Positions 37,470 to 55,125 of a stretch of DNA of 64,000 nucleotides are shown piece after piece. The notes beneath the pieces were generated by a model, which searched no databases, had not been told where the DNA came from, and saw only the letters and a program-made list of their open reading frames with translations. This DNA is from Pempheris klunzingeri (taxonomy: Eukaryota; Chordata; Actinopteri; Acropomatiformes; Pempheridae): the NCBI RefSeq assembly GCF_042242105.1, contig NC_092035.1, forward strand, positions 111,001 through 175,000, given 5' to 3'. How positions within the stretch are numbered: the first letter of the stretch is position 1; each line of letters starts with the position of its first letter. Position numbers and translations under genes: made by a program.

Positions 37470-39152
37470 CTACACCGTCGTCTCCCCACGGTTCGTGTTG
37501 CTCAGTCTCTTTCTCCACGACTGCAGCGTCTTTTCGGACCAGAGCCAGAAGCCGGACGCCATCCCTACGATCATGGTCATCAGGTACTTGACCATGAACA
37601 CGGTGAAGTCAGGCATCAGCGGCGTAAAGTTCGCGGCAGGGCACGGCGTGCCGAAGCGCTTGCACGTCTGCATGTGCCACGTCCGCTCCCACTGCGGCCG
37701 GAGCGCCTGCTCGTAGACGTAGCAGGCGATGACGATGGAGGCGGGCACCGTGTACAGCACGCTGAACACGCCGATCCGCACCATCAGCCTCTCCAGCTTC
37801 TCTGTCTCGGTGCCGCCGTGCTTCATGATGGTGCGGATGCGGAAGAGCGACACGAAGCCTGCCAGCAGGAAGGAAGTGCCGATGAAGAGGTAGACGAAGA
37901 GCGGCGCCAGGACGAAGCCCCGCAGGGCGTCCACGCTGTAGATCCCCACATAGCAGACGCCGGTGAGCAGGTCACCGTCCACCTGTCCCGTGGCCAGGAT
38001 GGCGATGGTTTTAGCCGCCGGCACCGCCCAGGCCACCAGGTGGAAGTACTGCGCGTTGGCCTCGATGGCCTCGTGGCCCCACTTCATCCCGGCGGACAGG
38101 AACCAGGTGAGGGACAGGATCACCCACCAGATGGAGCTCGCCATGCCGAAGAAGTAGAGGATCATGAAGAGGATGGTGCAGCCCTCCTTCTTGGTGCCCT
38201 GGGCCACCATCTTGTATCCGTCGGCACTGAACTTATCGACACACACCGCTCTGTCCTCCAGCAGGAAGCCGGCGGCGTAGGCCAACGCCACCATGAAGTA
38301 GCAGCCGGACAGGAAGATGATGGGCCGCTCCGGGTACCGAAACCGCCGCGTGTCCACCAGGTAGGTGAACACGGTGAAGAGGGTGCTCACACAGCACAGG
38401 ATGGACCAGATCCCGACCCAGAGCCGGCCGAACTTTAACTCTTCCGCACGGAAATACATCAGTCCATTGGGCTTGGCGGCCTCACAGGGGGCGCCGCAGT
38501 CCTTCGCCCCCAGGAAGTGGTAGTTGATGTAGGCGGGAACCTGGAGCTGCAGGGGACAGGAGAAGGGCTGGTCGGTCCAGACGTGTGGTGGCGGCGGCGG
38601 GGTCACTGCCTCAGGCAGGCCGGGTGCTGGGTCAGACATGGGGGTGGCGGCGTCAGTCTTGTTCTGGCCCACGCAGATCTCTCCGGCGCCGTGGACCGGG
38701 AAGTCCTCGCAGCGCAGCCTCTCCGGCCACTGGAACCCGAACTTATTCATGAGTGCCTCGCAGCCTAGCCGCGCCCGCTCGCACAGTGACCTGCAGGGCG
38801 GGATGGGCTGCTCCAGGACCGTGCACACCGGTGCGTACATGGAGCACAGGAAGAACCTGAGGTCCAAGGAGCACTGGACCTTCACCAGCGGGTAGAACTG
38901 GTGCACCTCCAGCCCGGCGTCCTCCTGGTTGGTGTGTCCCAGCAGGTTGGGCATGATGGTCTGGTTGTAGGCGATGTCCGTGCAGAGGGGGATGGCGATG
39001 GGCTGACAGAAGCCGTGCTCCGGGACTGAAATCCCCTTCTCATACTGAGTGGCTGACGGCCGGAGGAGGAGCGCCGTGACCAGAGCGCAGCCCGCCGCCC
39101 AGACCGACCTCCGGCTCCTCCAGACCGCCATGACGACAAAGTTCTGTCCCAC
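37470..39152 (-). CDS. fzd7: Frizzled receptor, FZD7-like, single exon
   Basis: A 560-aa open frame. A short signal peptide is followed by the cysteine-rich Wnt-binding domain ([40 protein letters not shown]), then seven transmembrane segments. The cytoplasmic KTLQSW motif (the Dishevelled-binding KTxxxW) is near the C-terminus, which ends ETTV, a PDZ ligand. Sequence belongs to the FZD1/2/7 group. [17 protein letters not shown] and KYLMTMIVG favour FZD7 over FZD1 or FZD2. Synteny with cdk15, the human FZD7 neighbour, agrees. It is a plasma-membrane receptor for canonical and planar-polarity Wnt signals. The start could be the first Met or Met8 (39131); both give a signal peptide. The a/b fish paralogue is not resolved. 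Confidence 0.93.
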   Translation of the reverse strand: MGQNFVVMAVWRSRRSVWAAGCALVTALLLRPSATQYEKGISVPEHGFCQPIAIPLCTDIAYNQTIMPNLLGHTNQEDAGLEVHQFYPLVKVQCSLDLRFFLCSMYAPVCTVLEQPIPPCRSLCERARLGCEALMNKFGFQWPERLRCEDFPVHGAGEICVGQNKTDAATPMSDPAPGLPEAVTPPPPPHVWTDQPFSCPLQLQVPAYINYHFLGAKDCGAPCEAAKPNGLMYFRAEELKFGRLWVGIWSILCCVSTLFTVFTYLVDTRRFRYPERPIIFLSGCYFMVALAYAAGFLLEDRAVCVDKFSADGYKMVAQGTKKEGCTILFMILYFFGMASSIWWVILSLTWFLSAGMKWGHEAIEANAQYFHLVAWAVPAAKTIAILATGQVDGDLLTGVCYVGIYSVDALRGFVLAPLFVYLFIGTSFLLAGFVSLFRIRTIMKHGGTETEKLERLMVRIGVFSVLYTVPASIVIACYVYEQALRPQWERTWHMQTCKRFGTPCPAANFTPLMPDFTVFMVKYLMTMIVGMASGFWLWSEKTLQSWRKRLSNTNRGETTV

Positions 39153-39494
39153 TGAAGGAAGTGCAGAGTGAAGTAGCTGAAGTCTCCGTCCTGTTTCACA
39201 GGGTCAAAAACCGTGTAAGGAGCTCTTTAATCACACATTCCTGCATTAATCCACAACAGAGCAGCCGGTGTCTCATCCTCAGACCCCCGTTACATTCCTC
39301 CTCAGTTTTCTTTGCTCATAAGACCCTGCAGCTCTCGTCTGGTCTGATGGACTCTGACGGACTCGCCGGCGCTCAGCACTCTGACTGACTGAAGGTTTCC
39401 AGCCTTCCAGGGGGGGGGCTCTGCTCTCTGCTGATTGGTCGACAGAGGGAAAGGGGGCTCTCCTGCACTCAGAGTACACAGAAGAACCCCGCCC

Positions 39495-39543
39495 ACAGGT
39501 CAGAGCAGAGGAGGAGGAGGAGGAGGAGGAGGAGGAGGAGGAG
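39495..39543. repeat. (GGA)n run upstream of fzd7
   Basis: Short purine trinucleotide repeat about 350 bases upstream of the fzd7 start codon. Confidence 0.85.
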
Positions 39544-39629
39544 GGTTTTTTGAGGGGGGGGTTATTTTTCTATTCGTTTTAGGTTTTTTACCAAACTAAC
39601 ATACAGACACAGAAAGAAGAGTTTACTTC

Positions 39630-40052
39630 TATCTATCATCTATCTATCATCTATCTATCATCTATCTATCTGTCATCTATCTATCTATCATCTATCTATC
39701 TATCATCTATCTATCTATCATCTATCATCTATCATCTATCTATCATCTATCATCTATCTATCATCTATCTATCATCTATCATCTATCTATCATCTATCTA
39801 TCTATCTATCTATCTATCATCTATCTATCATCTATCTATCTATCTATCTATCTATCATCTATCATCTATCTATCATCTATCATCTATCATCTATCATCTA
39901 TCATCTATCTATCATCTATCATCTATCTATCATCTATCTATCATCTATCATCTATCTATCATCTATCTATCATCTATCTATCTATCTATCTATCTATCAT
40001 CTATCATCTATCTATCATCTATCATCTATCTATCATCTATCTATCATCTATC

Positions 40053-40091
<39 letters not shown>

Positions 40092-40178
40092 ATCTATCAT
40101 CTATCTATCATCTATCTATCATCTATCATCTATCTATCATCTATCATCTATCATCTATCTATCTATCATCTATCTATC

Positions 40179-40241
<63 letters not shown>

Positions 40242-40352
40242 ATCTATCTATCATCTATCTATCATCTATCATCTATCTATCATCTATCATCTATCTATCA
40301 TCTATCTATCTATCTATCTATCTATCATCTATCTATCATCTATCTATCTATC

Positions 40353-40387
<35 letters not shown>

Positions 40388-40499
40388 ATCTATCATCTAT
40401 CTATCATCTATCATCTATCTATCATCTATCTATCATCTATCATCTATCTATCATCTATCATCTATCTATCATCTATCATCTATCATCTATCTATCTATC

Positions 40500-40530
<31 letters not shown>

Positions 40531-40545
40531 ATCTATCTATCTATC

Positions 40546-40596
<51 letters not shown>

Positions 40597-40959
40597 ATCT
40601 ATCTATCTATCATCTATCATCTATCTATCATCTATCATCTATCTATCATCTATCATCTATCTATCATCTATCTATCATCTATCATCTATCATCTATCTAT
40701 CATCTATCTATCATCTATCTATCTATCTATCTATCATCTATCATCTATCATCTATCATCTATCATCTATCTATCATCTATCTATCATCTATCTATCATCT
40801 ATCAACTATCTATCTATCATCTATCTATCTATCTATCTATCATCTATCTATCTATCTATCTATCATCTATCTATCTATCATCTATCATCTATCTATCATC
40901 TATCTATCTATCATCTATCTATCTATCATCTATCATCTATCATCTATCATCTATCTATC

Positions 40960-41006
<47 letters not shown>

Positions 41007-41035
41007 ATCTATCTATCATCTATCATCTATCTATC

Positions 41036-41070
<35 letters not shown>

Positions 41071-41117
41071 ATCTATCTATCATCTATCTATCATCTATCA
41101 TCTATCATCTATCTATC

Positions 41118-41156
<39 letters not shown>

Positions 41157-41176
41157 ATCTATCTATCTATCTATCA
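39630..41176. repeat. 1.5-kb (ATCT)n / GATA-type tetranucleotide satellite
   Basis: A nearly pure ATCT tetranucleotide array is mixed with CATCTATC heptads. On the minus strand it reads GATA/GATG. It begins about 480 bases upstream of the fzd7 start. Confidence 0.97.
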
Positions 41177-41339
41177 CTATTGATCTCTTATTTCTCTCTT
41201 TCATGTTTTCTTCTGAGAGAACATTAGTTCAAAAGTAAAACTGTTGAAAACAGCTTTTATTTTATCAGTTGATCAAGAAGAGGTGGTAAAAACTGAGAGT
41301 CAGTTTTAGGGTTCCTTCAGTCTCTCACTGATCCACTGA

Positions 41340-41565
41340 TAGTCTGAACATCCAGGGGTTCATCCTCTGCAGACAGGAGCTGCTGTCTGAACATCCAGGG
41401 GTTCATCCTCTGCAGACAGGAGCTGCTGTCTGAACATCCAGGGGTTCGTCCTCTGCAGACAGGAGCTGCTGTCTGAACATCCAGGGGTTCATCCTCTGCA
41501 GACAGGAGCTGCTGTGTGAACATCCAGGGGTTCGTCCTCTGCAGACAGGAGCTGCTGTCTGCTGG
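41340..41565. repeat. ~45-bp minisatellite, 5 copies
   Basis: Repeated block TGAACATCCAGGGGTTCATC, then CTCTGCAGACAGGAGCTGC. Units are near-identical. Confidence 0.92.
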
Positions 41566-41599
41566 TTCAGCTCCCTGTGACCGACTCTACCTGACCACA

Positions 41600-43597
41600 T
41601 GGAGGTTAACTCACTGATATCATGGGAAGATTGTGATAATTAGATCCCCCAGAGCATCATGGGAAGTGTAGTAAGTAATAGTTTAGGTAGTAGAAGAAAT
41701 TCCTAATATTTTTTCTGTCCTGAAGGTTTGGTAATCCTTGGGGAGCTTCTTTGGGGCCTTGAAGAGCATCCTGGAGTCCTTGAGAGGGTTTTGGGAGTCC
41801 TTCAGGAGGTTCAGATGGGCTTTGAGGAGGTGGACTGTCACGACAGGCTAGCTCTCTTGTTTTAGCCGTTTGGTGTTTGCTCTGTCTTGTTGATGGCAGC
41901 TACAGCTACTCTGCTAAGCTAGCTACGTTAGCTTTAGCAGGACTCAAAAGTATTTGTTTACGTGGTAAAACAGACGCTCAAAAGGTCTGGCGTTAGCTCC
42001 GTTTTAAATAAACACTGTGGTCCGTTTTAGCGTCGTTGTTATTATTCTAATATGTATTAGCTTTGACACGACAACGTGCTGAAAGTGAAGGAACTCAAAT
42101 TTAAAGTTTACTGAGAGAAACCGAACAAAAAAGTTTTGGGGATTAAAAATAACTTGAGTCAGAAATCAAAGGCTGCTGCGCATTTTGATTTATTTATATT
42201 TGTTCGAGCGGCGTGAATGAATTTTCTCTCATCAAACGATATCAGAAAACACAAACACAGTTAAATATGCACAAACACCTTCTTCCTCCTCTTTTATCTC
42301 TCCGATCAATCAAAGTCCCTCCTTTGACTTCCTGTCAGTCACAAGAATCAAACACAAGTCACAGATTTTTCTACGAACTTCTTCAAAACAACTCGCCCGA
42401 CGAGTTTTTGTTCAACTTCTGTGTTTTTGTCCGCGGCTTCATTGAAGTCGCTAAAAAATGCTAATTTTAAGCTTCTGACAAACAAATTAAAGTTTGAGAC
42501 CAAAACAAAGTGATTCTGTTCATTCGTTGTGTGGAAACATTCGATCGTCGACGGACCGACAGGACGCAGCATCGTGTTTTCAGACGTCAGGCGGCGTCTT
42601 CCAGGACCGTTTGATCGTCTGAACGAGTTTGTGTTTGAACTTTCTGAAGTTTTATTTTTTTCTCATTTGTTCGGCCGCTTCCTCCTCCGACCGTCTGTGG
42701 CGGAACAAAGAAGAATCCTCCAGGTTATGACTTTAAGGGAGGGGGAGCTTCTTCGTCGTCGTGGTGATGATGATGAGCACCTGATTAAGGTAGTCATGGT
42801 AACAAGATGGCGGCTAACGGTTTGTGTGTTGGTTGCTGCTGGTTTAAGTCTGTGTTTCCATGTATCCACCGCTCTGTACGCTAACGTCTGCCCGCACTCT
42901 TCTTCTGTGGTGTTTAACGTACTGTCGCCACCTGCTGGCCTGACGAGGACGCCGCTTTAGTTTTAGACTTAGCTCAGGCTAGCCACACACGGCTAACTAG
43001 CTTAGCTGTTCGTGGTAAAAACAAGAGAAAGTTTCTAAATTCAAAGGAACTCGGACGGTAAATTTGATTGTGATTGAAGCTCAGATTCAAAAACATCACG
43101 TCAAAAGAAAAAAAGAAAAGTTTGAAGTTTCCGTTCAGTTAATCGAAAGCACGACGTCCACGAAGATAACTTTTTCTGCCTGTTTGTTCTCGTTCATGTT
43201 TCCTCGTGTTTGTTCTTTATCTTTTAGGATGTGATGTTTTTAATAGATTCCTGTTTGAGTTGAGAAAAGTGTGGTTTAATCTGATGGGACGAGTAATTAT
43301 AACAGCTTTAATCCTCAAACATGGACAGACGACATCATGACAGAGAAGAAAACGACTCTTTAACCTACGTTTTTATTTTCTGTTTGTCAACAGAAGTTTG
43401 GTACAAGAACATAAAGATTCATTCAATATTCATGAAGAGTTTCAGGGGAATTCATCATCCAAACACATGAATAAATCCTGCTAACGAATGCTAACGAATG
43501 CTAACGAATGCTACCTAGGGACTGAGGGACTAAACATCATGTCAGATTAAATTCACTAACGGGCTTGTTAAACCAGATTGAGATGCTCGCCTTTTGG
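41600..43597. other. Intergenic DNA between fzd7 upstream region and cdk15 3' end
   Basis: No exon is recognised. A possible cdk15 polyadenylation signal (minus AATAAA, plus TTTATT near 43373) lies about 220 bases past the cdk15 stop. An AAGATGGCGGC motif at about 42803 matches a YY1 site by eye but has no gene beside it. Confidence 0.4.
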
Positions 43598-48715
<5,118 letters not shown>

Positions 48716-49134
48716 GACCCCCCCTCCCCCCCCCCTCCCAGGTCAGAACAACAGGCTCCATTATCCCCCCCCCCCGCCCCCCCCGGTGGCCACAGTCGGT
48801 CACTGCAGCTCTTCATCACTCACATTAAAGAACATTCAGATGTTTTGGGTGAAATGTGCCTTTAAAGTTCAATCAATAACCAGAGTCTGATGGAAACAAA
48901 CTGCTTTAATAAAGGTGCATTTCACTTTAAAGAAACACGACAGGCTGTGGTTTCCCAGCTGCCCCTGAACGCAGTGTCTCTGTCACTTAGTCACAAGGTT
49001 GTTTCAATAAAGTTTGAGGAGAAAAACCACAGAAGAAGAAGGAGTGGGTTTAAAGGGGCGGTCCGTGGGTTTAAAGGGGCGGTCCGTGGGTTTACAGTTG
49101 GTGGTTCTGTAGACGGAGGGTCAGCGGGGGGGGG

Positions 49135-50729
49135 TCAGGACTGAACCAGCTCCACTTTGGTTTCTGAAGACGACGACGGAGCGGCGATGATTTCTCCCGA
49201 CAGGAACAACTCCTGAAACAGGAAGCACACGTGTCAGCCACTTCCTGTCTGGCTTTTTAAAAATTAAATACTGAAATGAAGACATAAATAAACCCCCCAC
49301 CAGCGTGGAGCTTCTCCATCATGTGACCCGAGGTCTCACCTGATCATAGATGACTTTAACGATGAGCGAGCAGCTCGGACACGTCGCCACCTCCTCGCCG
49401 TTCTCCAGATCCTCCTGTGAACAGAGACGGCGATCTTCACCTCAAACCAAACTCCACTGGAAAATATACAAACTCTACGTCCTCATTTACTGACAACCCT
49501 CTGAGAGGACCTGAGAAGACCTGAGAAGACCTGACAACCCTCTGAGAGGACCTGAGAAGACCTGAGAAGACCTGACAACCCTCTGAGAGGACCTGAGAGG
49601 ACCTGAGAAGACCTGACAACCCTCTGAGAGGACCTGAGAAGACCTGACAACCCTCTGAGAGGACCTGAGAAGACCTGAGAAGACCTGACAACCCTCTGAG
49701 AGGACCTGAGAAGACCTGACAACCCTCTGAGAGGACCTGAGAAGACCTGAGAAGACCTGACAACCCTCTGAGAGGACCTGAGAAGACCTGAGAAGACCTG
49801 ACAACCCTCTGAGAGGACCTGAGAAGACCTGACAACCCTCTGAGAAGACCTGAGAAGACCTGACAACCCTCTGAGAGGACCTGAGAAGACCTGAGAAGAC
49901 CTGACAACCCTCTGAGAGGACCTGAGAAGACCTGACAACCCTCTTAGAGGACCTGAGAAGACCTGAGAAGACCTGACAACCCTCTGAGAAGAAGAAGAAG
50001 TTCCCCACAGGAGGGCTGTGATCGGACAAAACTATCAACATCAGAGGGGTTTTAAGCTTCTGTAATAAAAACAAGCAGCCAAACTTCATGAAACAAATAT
50101 GAAATCTCATCTTTGCCATAACTCCCTGCTAAACATATCAGAGGTTTGAAATATCAAAACAAATGATCAGAAAATCTTCACCAGAAGTGAAAACTCCTGC
50201 ACTTCACTGATCACTTGATGCCACTGAAGGGAAACCTCAGGCTGACGGCAGTTTGTGCAGTCTGACTGCATTATTATTTTCTATCAGTCAAAGTTTGAAG
50301 GAAAGAGTGGACTTGTACAATACACACTAAACACCAAACTCCATTTAAAATCTAACGTTTTTATGAGGCTGCTTTCTGATCACTTTCTTAGAAAACACAG
50401 TTTAAGAACTTTTATATATCAATACAAATGATCAATACATCCTGACCAATTCAGCAGAACACTTTGAATGGCAAAAGCATTCAAACACTCTCTGGCTCTA
50501 ACATGAGCAGACCGTTGAAGAGGAACAACTTAAAATGACATGATATTTACATGGAGTTTGGCGTAAAGTCGGTCCGTACGGCGGATGAGGGGCTGTTAGC
50601 TGTTAGCCTTCAGTGTCTTACTTTAGTTATGGCGAATTTGTCTCCGCAGGGACACGGAAAGTAAAACGTCTCCGTGTCCTCGTCATACTCAAAGTCCTCG
50701 ATCTCTATCTCGTCGTGAAAAACCGACAT
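49135..50729 (-). CDS. dph3: DPH3 (KTI11), diphthamide biosynthesis zinc protein, complete
   Basis: Exons 50729-50622 (36 codons), 49414-49340 (25) and 49212-49135 (25 plus stop) give an 86-aa protein in frame. It begins [20 protein letters not shown], with the CSL-type zinc ligands C26, C28, C48 and C51 (PCPCG and CPSC). [15 protein letters not shown] is almost identical to human DPH3. The protein carries redox iron or zinc and supplies electrons to Dph1/Dph2 in diphthamide synthesis on eEF2; it also partners Elongator in tRNA wobble modification. It acts in the cytosol. Length is normal for the family. Intron 1 holds a minisatellite and a MITE-like copy. Identity is firm. Confidence 0.97.
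49492..49992. repeat. Minisatellite in dph3 intron 1
   Basis: Units of 20-45 bases are made from ACCTGAGAAG, ACCTGACAAC and CCTCTGAGAGG modules. The minus-strand open frames with SGLLRSSQ are by-products. Confidence 0.95.
50329..50565. mobile_element. Foldback/MITE-like element, copy in dph3 intron 1
   Basis: Left end ACACCAAACTCCATTTAAAA and right end TTTACATGGAGTTTGGCGTA are inverted relatives of the CACCAGACTCCATT termini seen at 2264 and 63160. Confidence 0.45.
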
Positions 50730-50759
50730 TTTTCCGAAAGTTGAGCGGAAGAATCCACG

Positions 50760-50860
50760 AGAACTCCGTCAGCTCAGCATCTGTGACAGCGTGAGGAGCG
50801 GCGCGGGGTGATGACGCAATCAAAGCTGTGCGTCACACACTTAGCGGAAGTACCGCTGCT
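50760..50860 (-). promoter_or_regulatory. Likely dph3 promoter with ETS and CRE/AP-1-like motifs
   Basis: Directly upstream of the dph3 ATG are GCGGAAGT (50844-50851, an ETS core inside the small inverted repeat AGCGG...CCGCT), GATGACGCAATC (50811-50822) and TGCGTCACAC (50829-50838). Human DPH3 is known to be driven by an ETS-containing promoter, so the position is suggestive. The sites are seen by eye only. Confidence 0.45.
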
Positions 50861-51287
50861 TTGTAGTTCTCACTGAATCCAGCAGATGGCGCCACAAACC
50901 AGCAGCTGGACAAAGGAAGCCCTTAAAATGAGCTTTTTCTGAATGGTGTTCTGCACGGAGATGAAAGAGGACTTTGTTACAGCTCTATGGGACTTAATGT
51001 AGATAATTCTGTCTGAATATGACTTCTATGTTCCTTCACTACGTTTATCTGACAAACACGAGACAAACCGATGACCTGAAGCAGAAAAACCCTCGAACCT
51101 GTTAACAGGTTAATAAATCTGCTTCAGTTGTTTAAGGACGAAGTGTAATTCACCAGAAGACATCCAACCAAAGTTAAGTCTGTGTCTTCAACAGACATCC
51201 AGAAGTTAAAGAAACTAACTATTCATTCATTCAACATTCAGTGCTGTTTAATAGATGATCCACATTATTGTAAGTCCTAAACTAACG

Positions 51288-51520
<233 letters not shown>

Positions 51521-51559
51521 AAAAAGGTTGTGGATAATTTAGCTGGTATTAGAAAAGTA

Positions 51560-51675
51560 TGAGTCATCAATCAGTGTTATTGATTATGAATCATCAATCA
51601 GTGTTATTGATTATGAATCATCAATCAGTGTTATTGATTATGAATCATCAATCAGTGTTATTGATTATGAATCAT
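51560..51675. repeat. 27-bp tandem repeat, 4 copies
   Basis: GAATCATCAATCAGTGTTAT followed by TGATTAT, head to tail. Confidence 0.92.
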
Positions 51676-52008
51676 GACTTGGGTGTTTTCTCAGTGGACT
51701 CGTGGACAGATTTGACCTGCAGGTCTCTTCCTGTTTTCTCTGCCTTAATGACGATGACGTGAACAAAGCCTGAGCAGATCAAGTTAAACGCCTCCTGACT
51801 GGGGGGGGGGGGTTCCTGCTGGGGGGGCACACAAAGCAGGGAAGCCGTCGGCTTCAAAGGACCGAGGCCCGAGCTGGGCGCTGATCACATCCTGTCTGTG
51901 TTTGAACGACATCCTGCGAGCAGGCGACCGCCGGCTCAATGATGCTGTTGTTCCCAGCGCCGGCCAATCACTTTCTCCGGCCCGCCTGATGTGTGGGGGG
52001 GGGAGGCT

Positions 52009-52036
52009 GGGGGGGGGGGGGGGGGGGGGGGGGGGG
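52009..52036. repeat. 28-base G homopolymer upstream of the claudin gene
   Basis: Unbroken G run about 220 bases before the claudin ATG, in a GC-rich leader or promoter segment. Its length may be unreliable. Confidence 0.85.
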
Positions 52037-52255
52037 TCGGGGCTTGGCAGGGACACAGCTCTCCTCTCAGCTCTGTTGACTCTACGAAGGGCTTCTTCCG
52101 AGCCGCTGCCGTCGCTGGCAGCCCGCTCAGGATGTTCGCTGCAGGAGTCGTGGCCCGGCGAGGAGCCCTCCCCCCCTGACGGCGAGGGAGGCAGGGCGGT
52201 AAAGAGCGGGACCGGCAGGAGACCCGGGGATCCAGAGACTCGGAGCGGCGCCGTC

Positions 52256-52924
52256 ATGGACCCAAGTGTTCAGGCTCTGGAGCTGTCGGGGGTGTTGGTG
52301 GCGGCGGCGGCGTGGCTGTGCTCCCTCGCCACCACCCTGATGTCCACGTGGCTCACGCTGTCCACCGAGCTGCTGCCCACCGAGAGCTACGAGCTGGGGC
52401 TGTGGGAGACCTGCGTGGTGCAGGAGCTGGGGGTGCTGGAGTGTCGGCCCTACGACAGCCTGCTGGGCCTGTCGCCCGACATCAAGCTCGCCCGCATCCT
52501 CATGTGCGCCGCGCTGGCCGCCGGGCTGCTCGGACTACTGCTCGCCATCCCCGGCATGCACGTGGTCAATGGCTGCCAGCAGCGCATGGAGGACCTCCGC
52601 TGCAAGAGGGCGATGAGGATGGCGGGGGGCGCGCTGTGCCTGGCGGCCGGCGTGCTGGGCCTCGTCCCGGTCTCGTATATCGCCCACCTGGCGGTCGTGC
52701 GGTTCTTCGACGACTCGCTGCCGGAGCTGGTGCCGCGCTGGGAGTTTGGGGACGCTCTGTTCTGCGGCTGGACGGCCGGCGTTCTTCACCTGATGGCGGG
52801 AACGCTGCTGCTCACTTCCTGTTTCTGTCTGCGGAAGGAAAACTGGAGCGCACCCGTCCCTGGCCCCCTGGTGAGGGTGCAGCGGCGGCGCCCCCCCGTC
52901 AGGACCAGGTGCGAGTACGTCTGA
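52256..52924 (+). CDS. Claudin-22/24-like tight-junction protein, single exon
   Basis: A 222-aa intronless frame, normal length for a claudin. There are four hydrophobic segments (about residues 10-30, 79-103, 122-144 and 164-190). The first extracellular loop carries the claudin signature W32, G48-L49-W50, C53 and C63. PVSYIAHLAVV and PRWEFGDALFCGW closely resemble the claudin-22/24 branch. The C-terminus CEYV is a PDZ-binding motif for ZO proteins. Claudins set paracellular permeability at tight junctions. The start was chosen at the Met giving a normal N-terminus just before TM1; the frame is open 118 codons further upstream, but that part looks like GC-rich leader. Exact fish claudin number is not resolved. 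Confidence 0.88.
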   Translation: MDPSVQALELSGVLVAAAAWLCSLATTLMSTWLTLSTELLPTESYELGLWETCVVQELGVLECRPYDSLLGLSPDIKLARILMCAALAAGLLGLLLAIPGMHVVNGCQQRMEDLRCKRAMRMAGGALCLAAGVLGLVPVSYIAHLAVVRFFDDSLPELVPRWEFGDALFCGWTAGVLHLMAGTLLLTSCFCLRKENWSAPVPGPLVRVQRRRPPVRTRCEYV

Positions 52925-54380
52925 GTCCACCGGCGCCCCCGGAGCCGACCCCTGACCTTGGCTCCCTCACGCAGCTCCGAAATCCAGAAGAGACGAAAGA
53001 GAAGAAAAGTGTTTTTTAGTGTTTTTTCAGAACCTCACTGAGAAAAAGAGCGTTTTACTGCAGCCAGAGACACTGAACTCAGACAGAAGAGAACAAAACT
53101 GTTTCAGTCTGTTTTTAACAAATTCACAAATAAAATGTGAAATATTCAAACTCAGATCATTTTGGACACATTTCCCCTAAATTCACCCCCACATTGGGAA
53201 CTGTGGAGTTTTTTAATGACTCACAAACAATTTCTAAACTAAAAATGTCAAATGCTGCAAACTGTGGACTTTTAAACAATTTAAAACTGTAATGAAGAAC
53301 TCCATTGAGAAAATAAGCACTTTTACTGCAGCTTTGTTCTCTTTCTGGATGTCACTTTTGGACTTTGGAGCTCAAAGGAAAAACACAAAACGTGGATTTG
53401 TTCCTGTTGGAGCATCATTTTGCACAAATTTACCCAGAATTCATCTGGTCACAGTTCAGACTCTTTGGAAACTTTGAGATCTGAAATAAATTAAGTTAAA
53501 GTAGTAGCGTTAGTAAATAAAGTTTTATTTGAACAAAGTTTGGCTGCACAGCCGCTCAGTTTAAAGCTCAAACCAGTTTAACATCTTTTTTTCCTCCATA
53601 AATGTGTTTAAATCATTTCATCGTCTCAGTTTCAATCATTCGGACATTTTGTTGTGTTTTCTGGAGCCAGAGACAAAACGTGCTGCTGTTTCCTGTTTTA
53701 TTGGCTCCGTTTGTGTCTGTTTCCTGTGTAACATGATTAAATCCCTTTCTATCTTTTTCTCGTGTTTATTCGCAGCAACAAAAGGTGATTTATTGATTCT
53801 AAAATATATAAAAGACTCAGTTATCAACATTATCTTAAAACGTCTTCATGAGTTAAATTAGGAGAAAAATGAATGGAGTCTGGTTTCAGACCAAACATCA
53901 CACATTTTATTTGTTTGTGGTTTCATGTTCAAAGAAGAAGAAGAAGCTGCTGATGTGTTTAAAATCACTTCCTGTTCAATCAGAGAGCAACCGCTGTTAT
54001 GATTATTGATCATTATTGATTATTATGACGCTTTGAGTCTCAGCAGACGATTGTAAAGCAGCTTGAGAATAAAGACGCTGAATGAATCAGACTTGTTTCT
54101 TTTTTCCTCCATTTATCAAACAAGTTGTTTCAAGATGGCCGACAGGCGGCGACCAGCCGGCTCACCTGCCACAAACACTAGAACCATCAGCGCTGTGAGA
54201 GACGCTGCAGGAAGCTGTCACACCTTTAACGCCACTGATCATATTTGGCGCCTCCTGCTCGCCGTACACGAACACCAGCCTCTGATTGGCTCCTTGCTCA
54301 GAGCAGCTGTTCCAACTTCACTCCTAAAGGTTCTCACTTCCTGTTGGTGTCACAGATGTCTCATTGGCTGCTGGCCGCTC
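52925..54380. other. Intergenic DNA 3' of the claudin gene
   Basis: Probably claudin 3' UTR at first, with AATAAA-like signals at about 53129 and 53517, then AT-rich unique sequence. A small GAATGGAGTCTGGTTT scrap at 53873 relates to the MITE family. No exon is recognised. Confidence 0.4.
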
Positions 54381-54404
54381 ATCCCCGAATAATGAAGGAA
54401 TGAA

Positions 54405-55125
54405 TGGACAGACGGACAGACGGACGGATGGACGACAGATGGACGGACGGACGGATGGACAGACGGACGGACGGACGGATGGACGACAGATGGACGGACG
54501 GATGGACAGACGGACGGACGGACTGACGGACGGACGGACGGACAGACGGACGGATGGACGACAGATGGACGGACGGATGGACAGACGGACGGACGGACGG
54601 ACTGACGGACGGACAGATGGACGGGTGGACGGACGGACGGACAGACGGACGGATGGACTTACAGATGGACAGACGGACGACAGATGGACGGACGGACGGA
54701 CGGACAGATGGACGACAGATGGACGGACGGACGGATGGACGACAGATGGACGGACGGACGGATGGACGGACGGACGACAGATGGACGGACGGATGGACGG
54801 ACAGATGGATGGACGACAGATGGACGGACAGATGGACGGACGACAGATGGACGGACGGACGGATGGACGACAGATGGATGGACAGACGGACGACAGATGG
54901 ACGGACGGACGGACGGACGGATGGACGACAGATGGACGGACGGACGGACGGACGGATGGACGACAGATGGACGGACGGACGGATGGACGGACGGACGACA
55001 GATGGACGGACGGACGGATGGACGGACGGACGACAGATGGACGGACGGATGGACGGACAGATGGATGGACGACAGATGGACGGACGGACAGATGGAAAGA
55101 CGGACAGATGGACAGACGGATGGAG
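54405..55125. repeat. GGAC/GGAT-type minisatellite
   Basis: Tetranucleotide GGAC and GGAT blocks are punctuated by ACGACAGATGGACGG. The Arg/Asp/Thr- and Pro/Ser-rich open frames are by-products. Confidence 0.96.

Noticed and set aside
37674-38438. 254-codon plus-strand frame opposite fzd7
   Set aside because: Antisense shadow of the GC-rich frizzled gene; His/Gln/Glu-rich composition with no family match.
42529-42960. 143-codon plus-strand frame
   Set aside because: No recognisable domain and no splice or promoter context; composition resembles random sequence.
51902-52255. 118-codon N-terminal extension of the claudin frame
   Set aside because: Claudins start just before TM1; this part includes a poly-G-encoded glycine run and looks like leader DNA.
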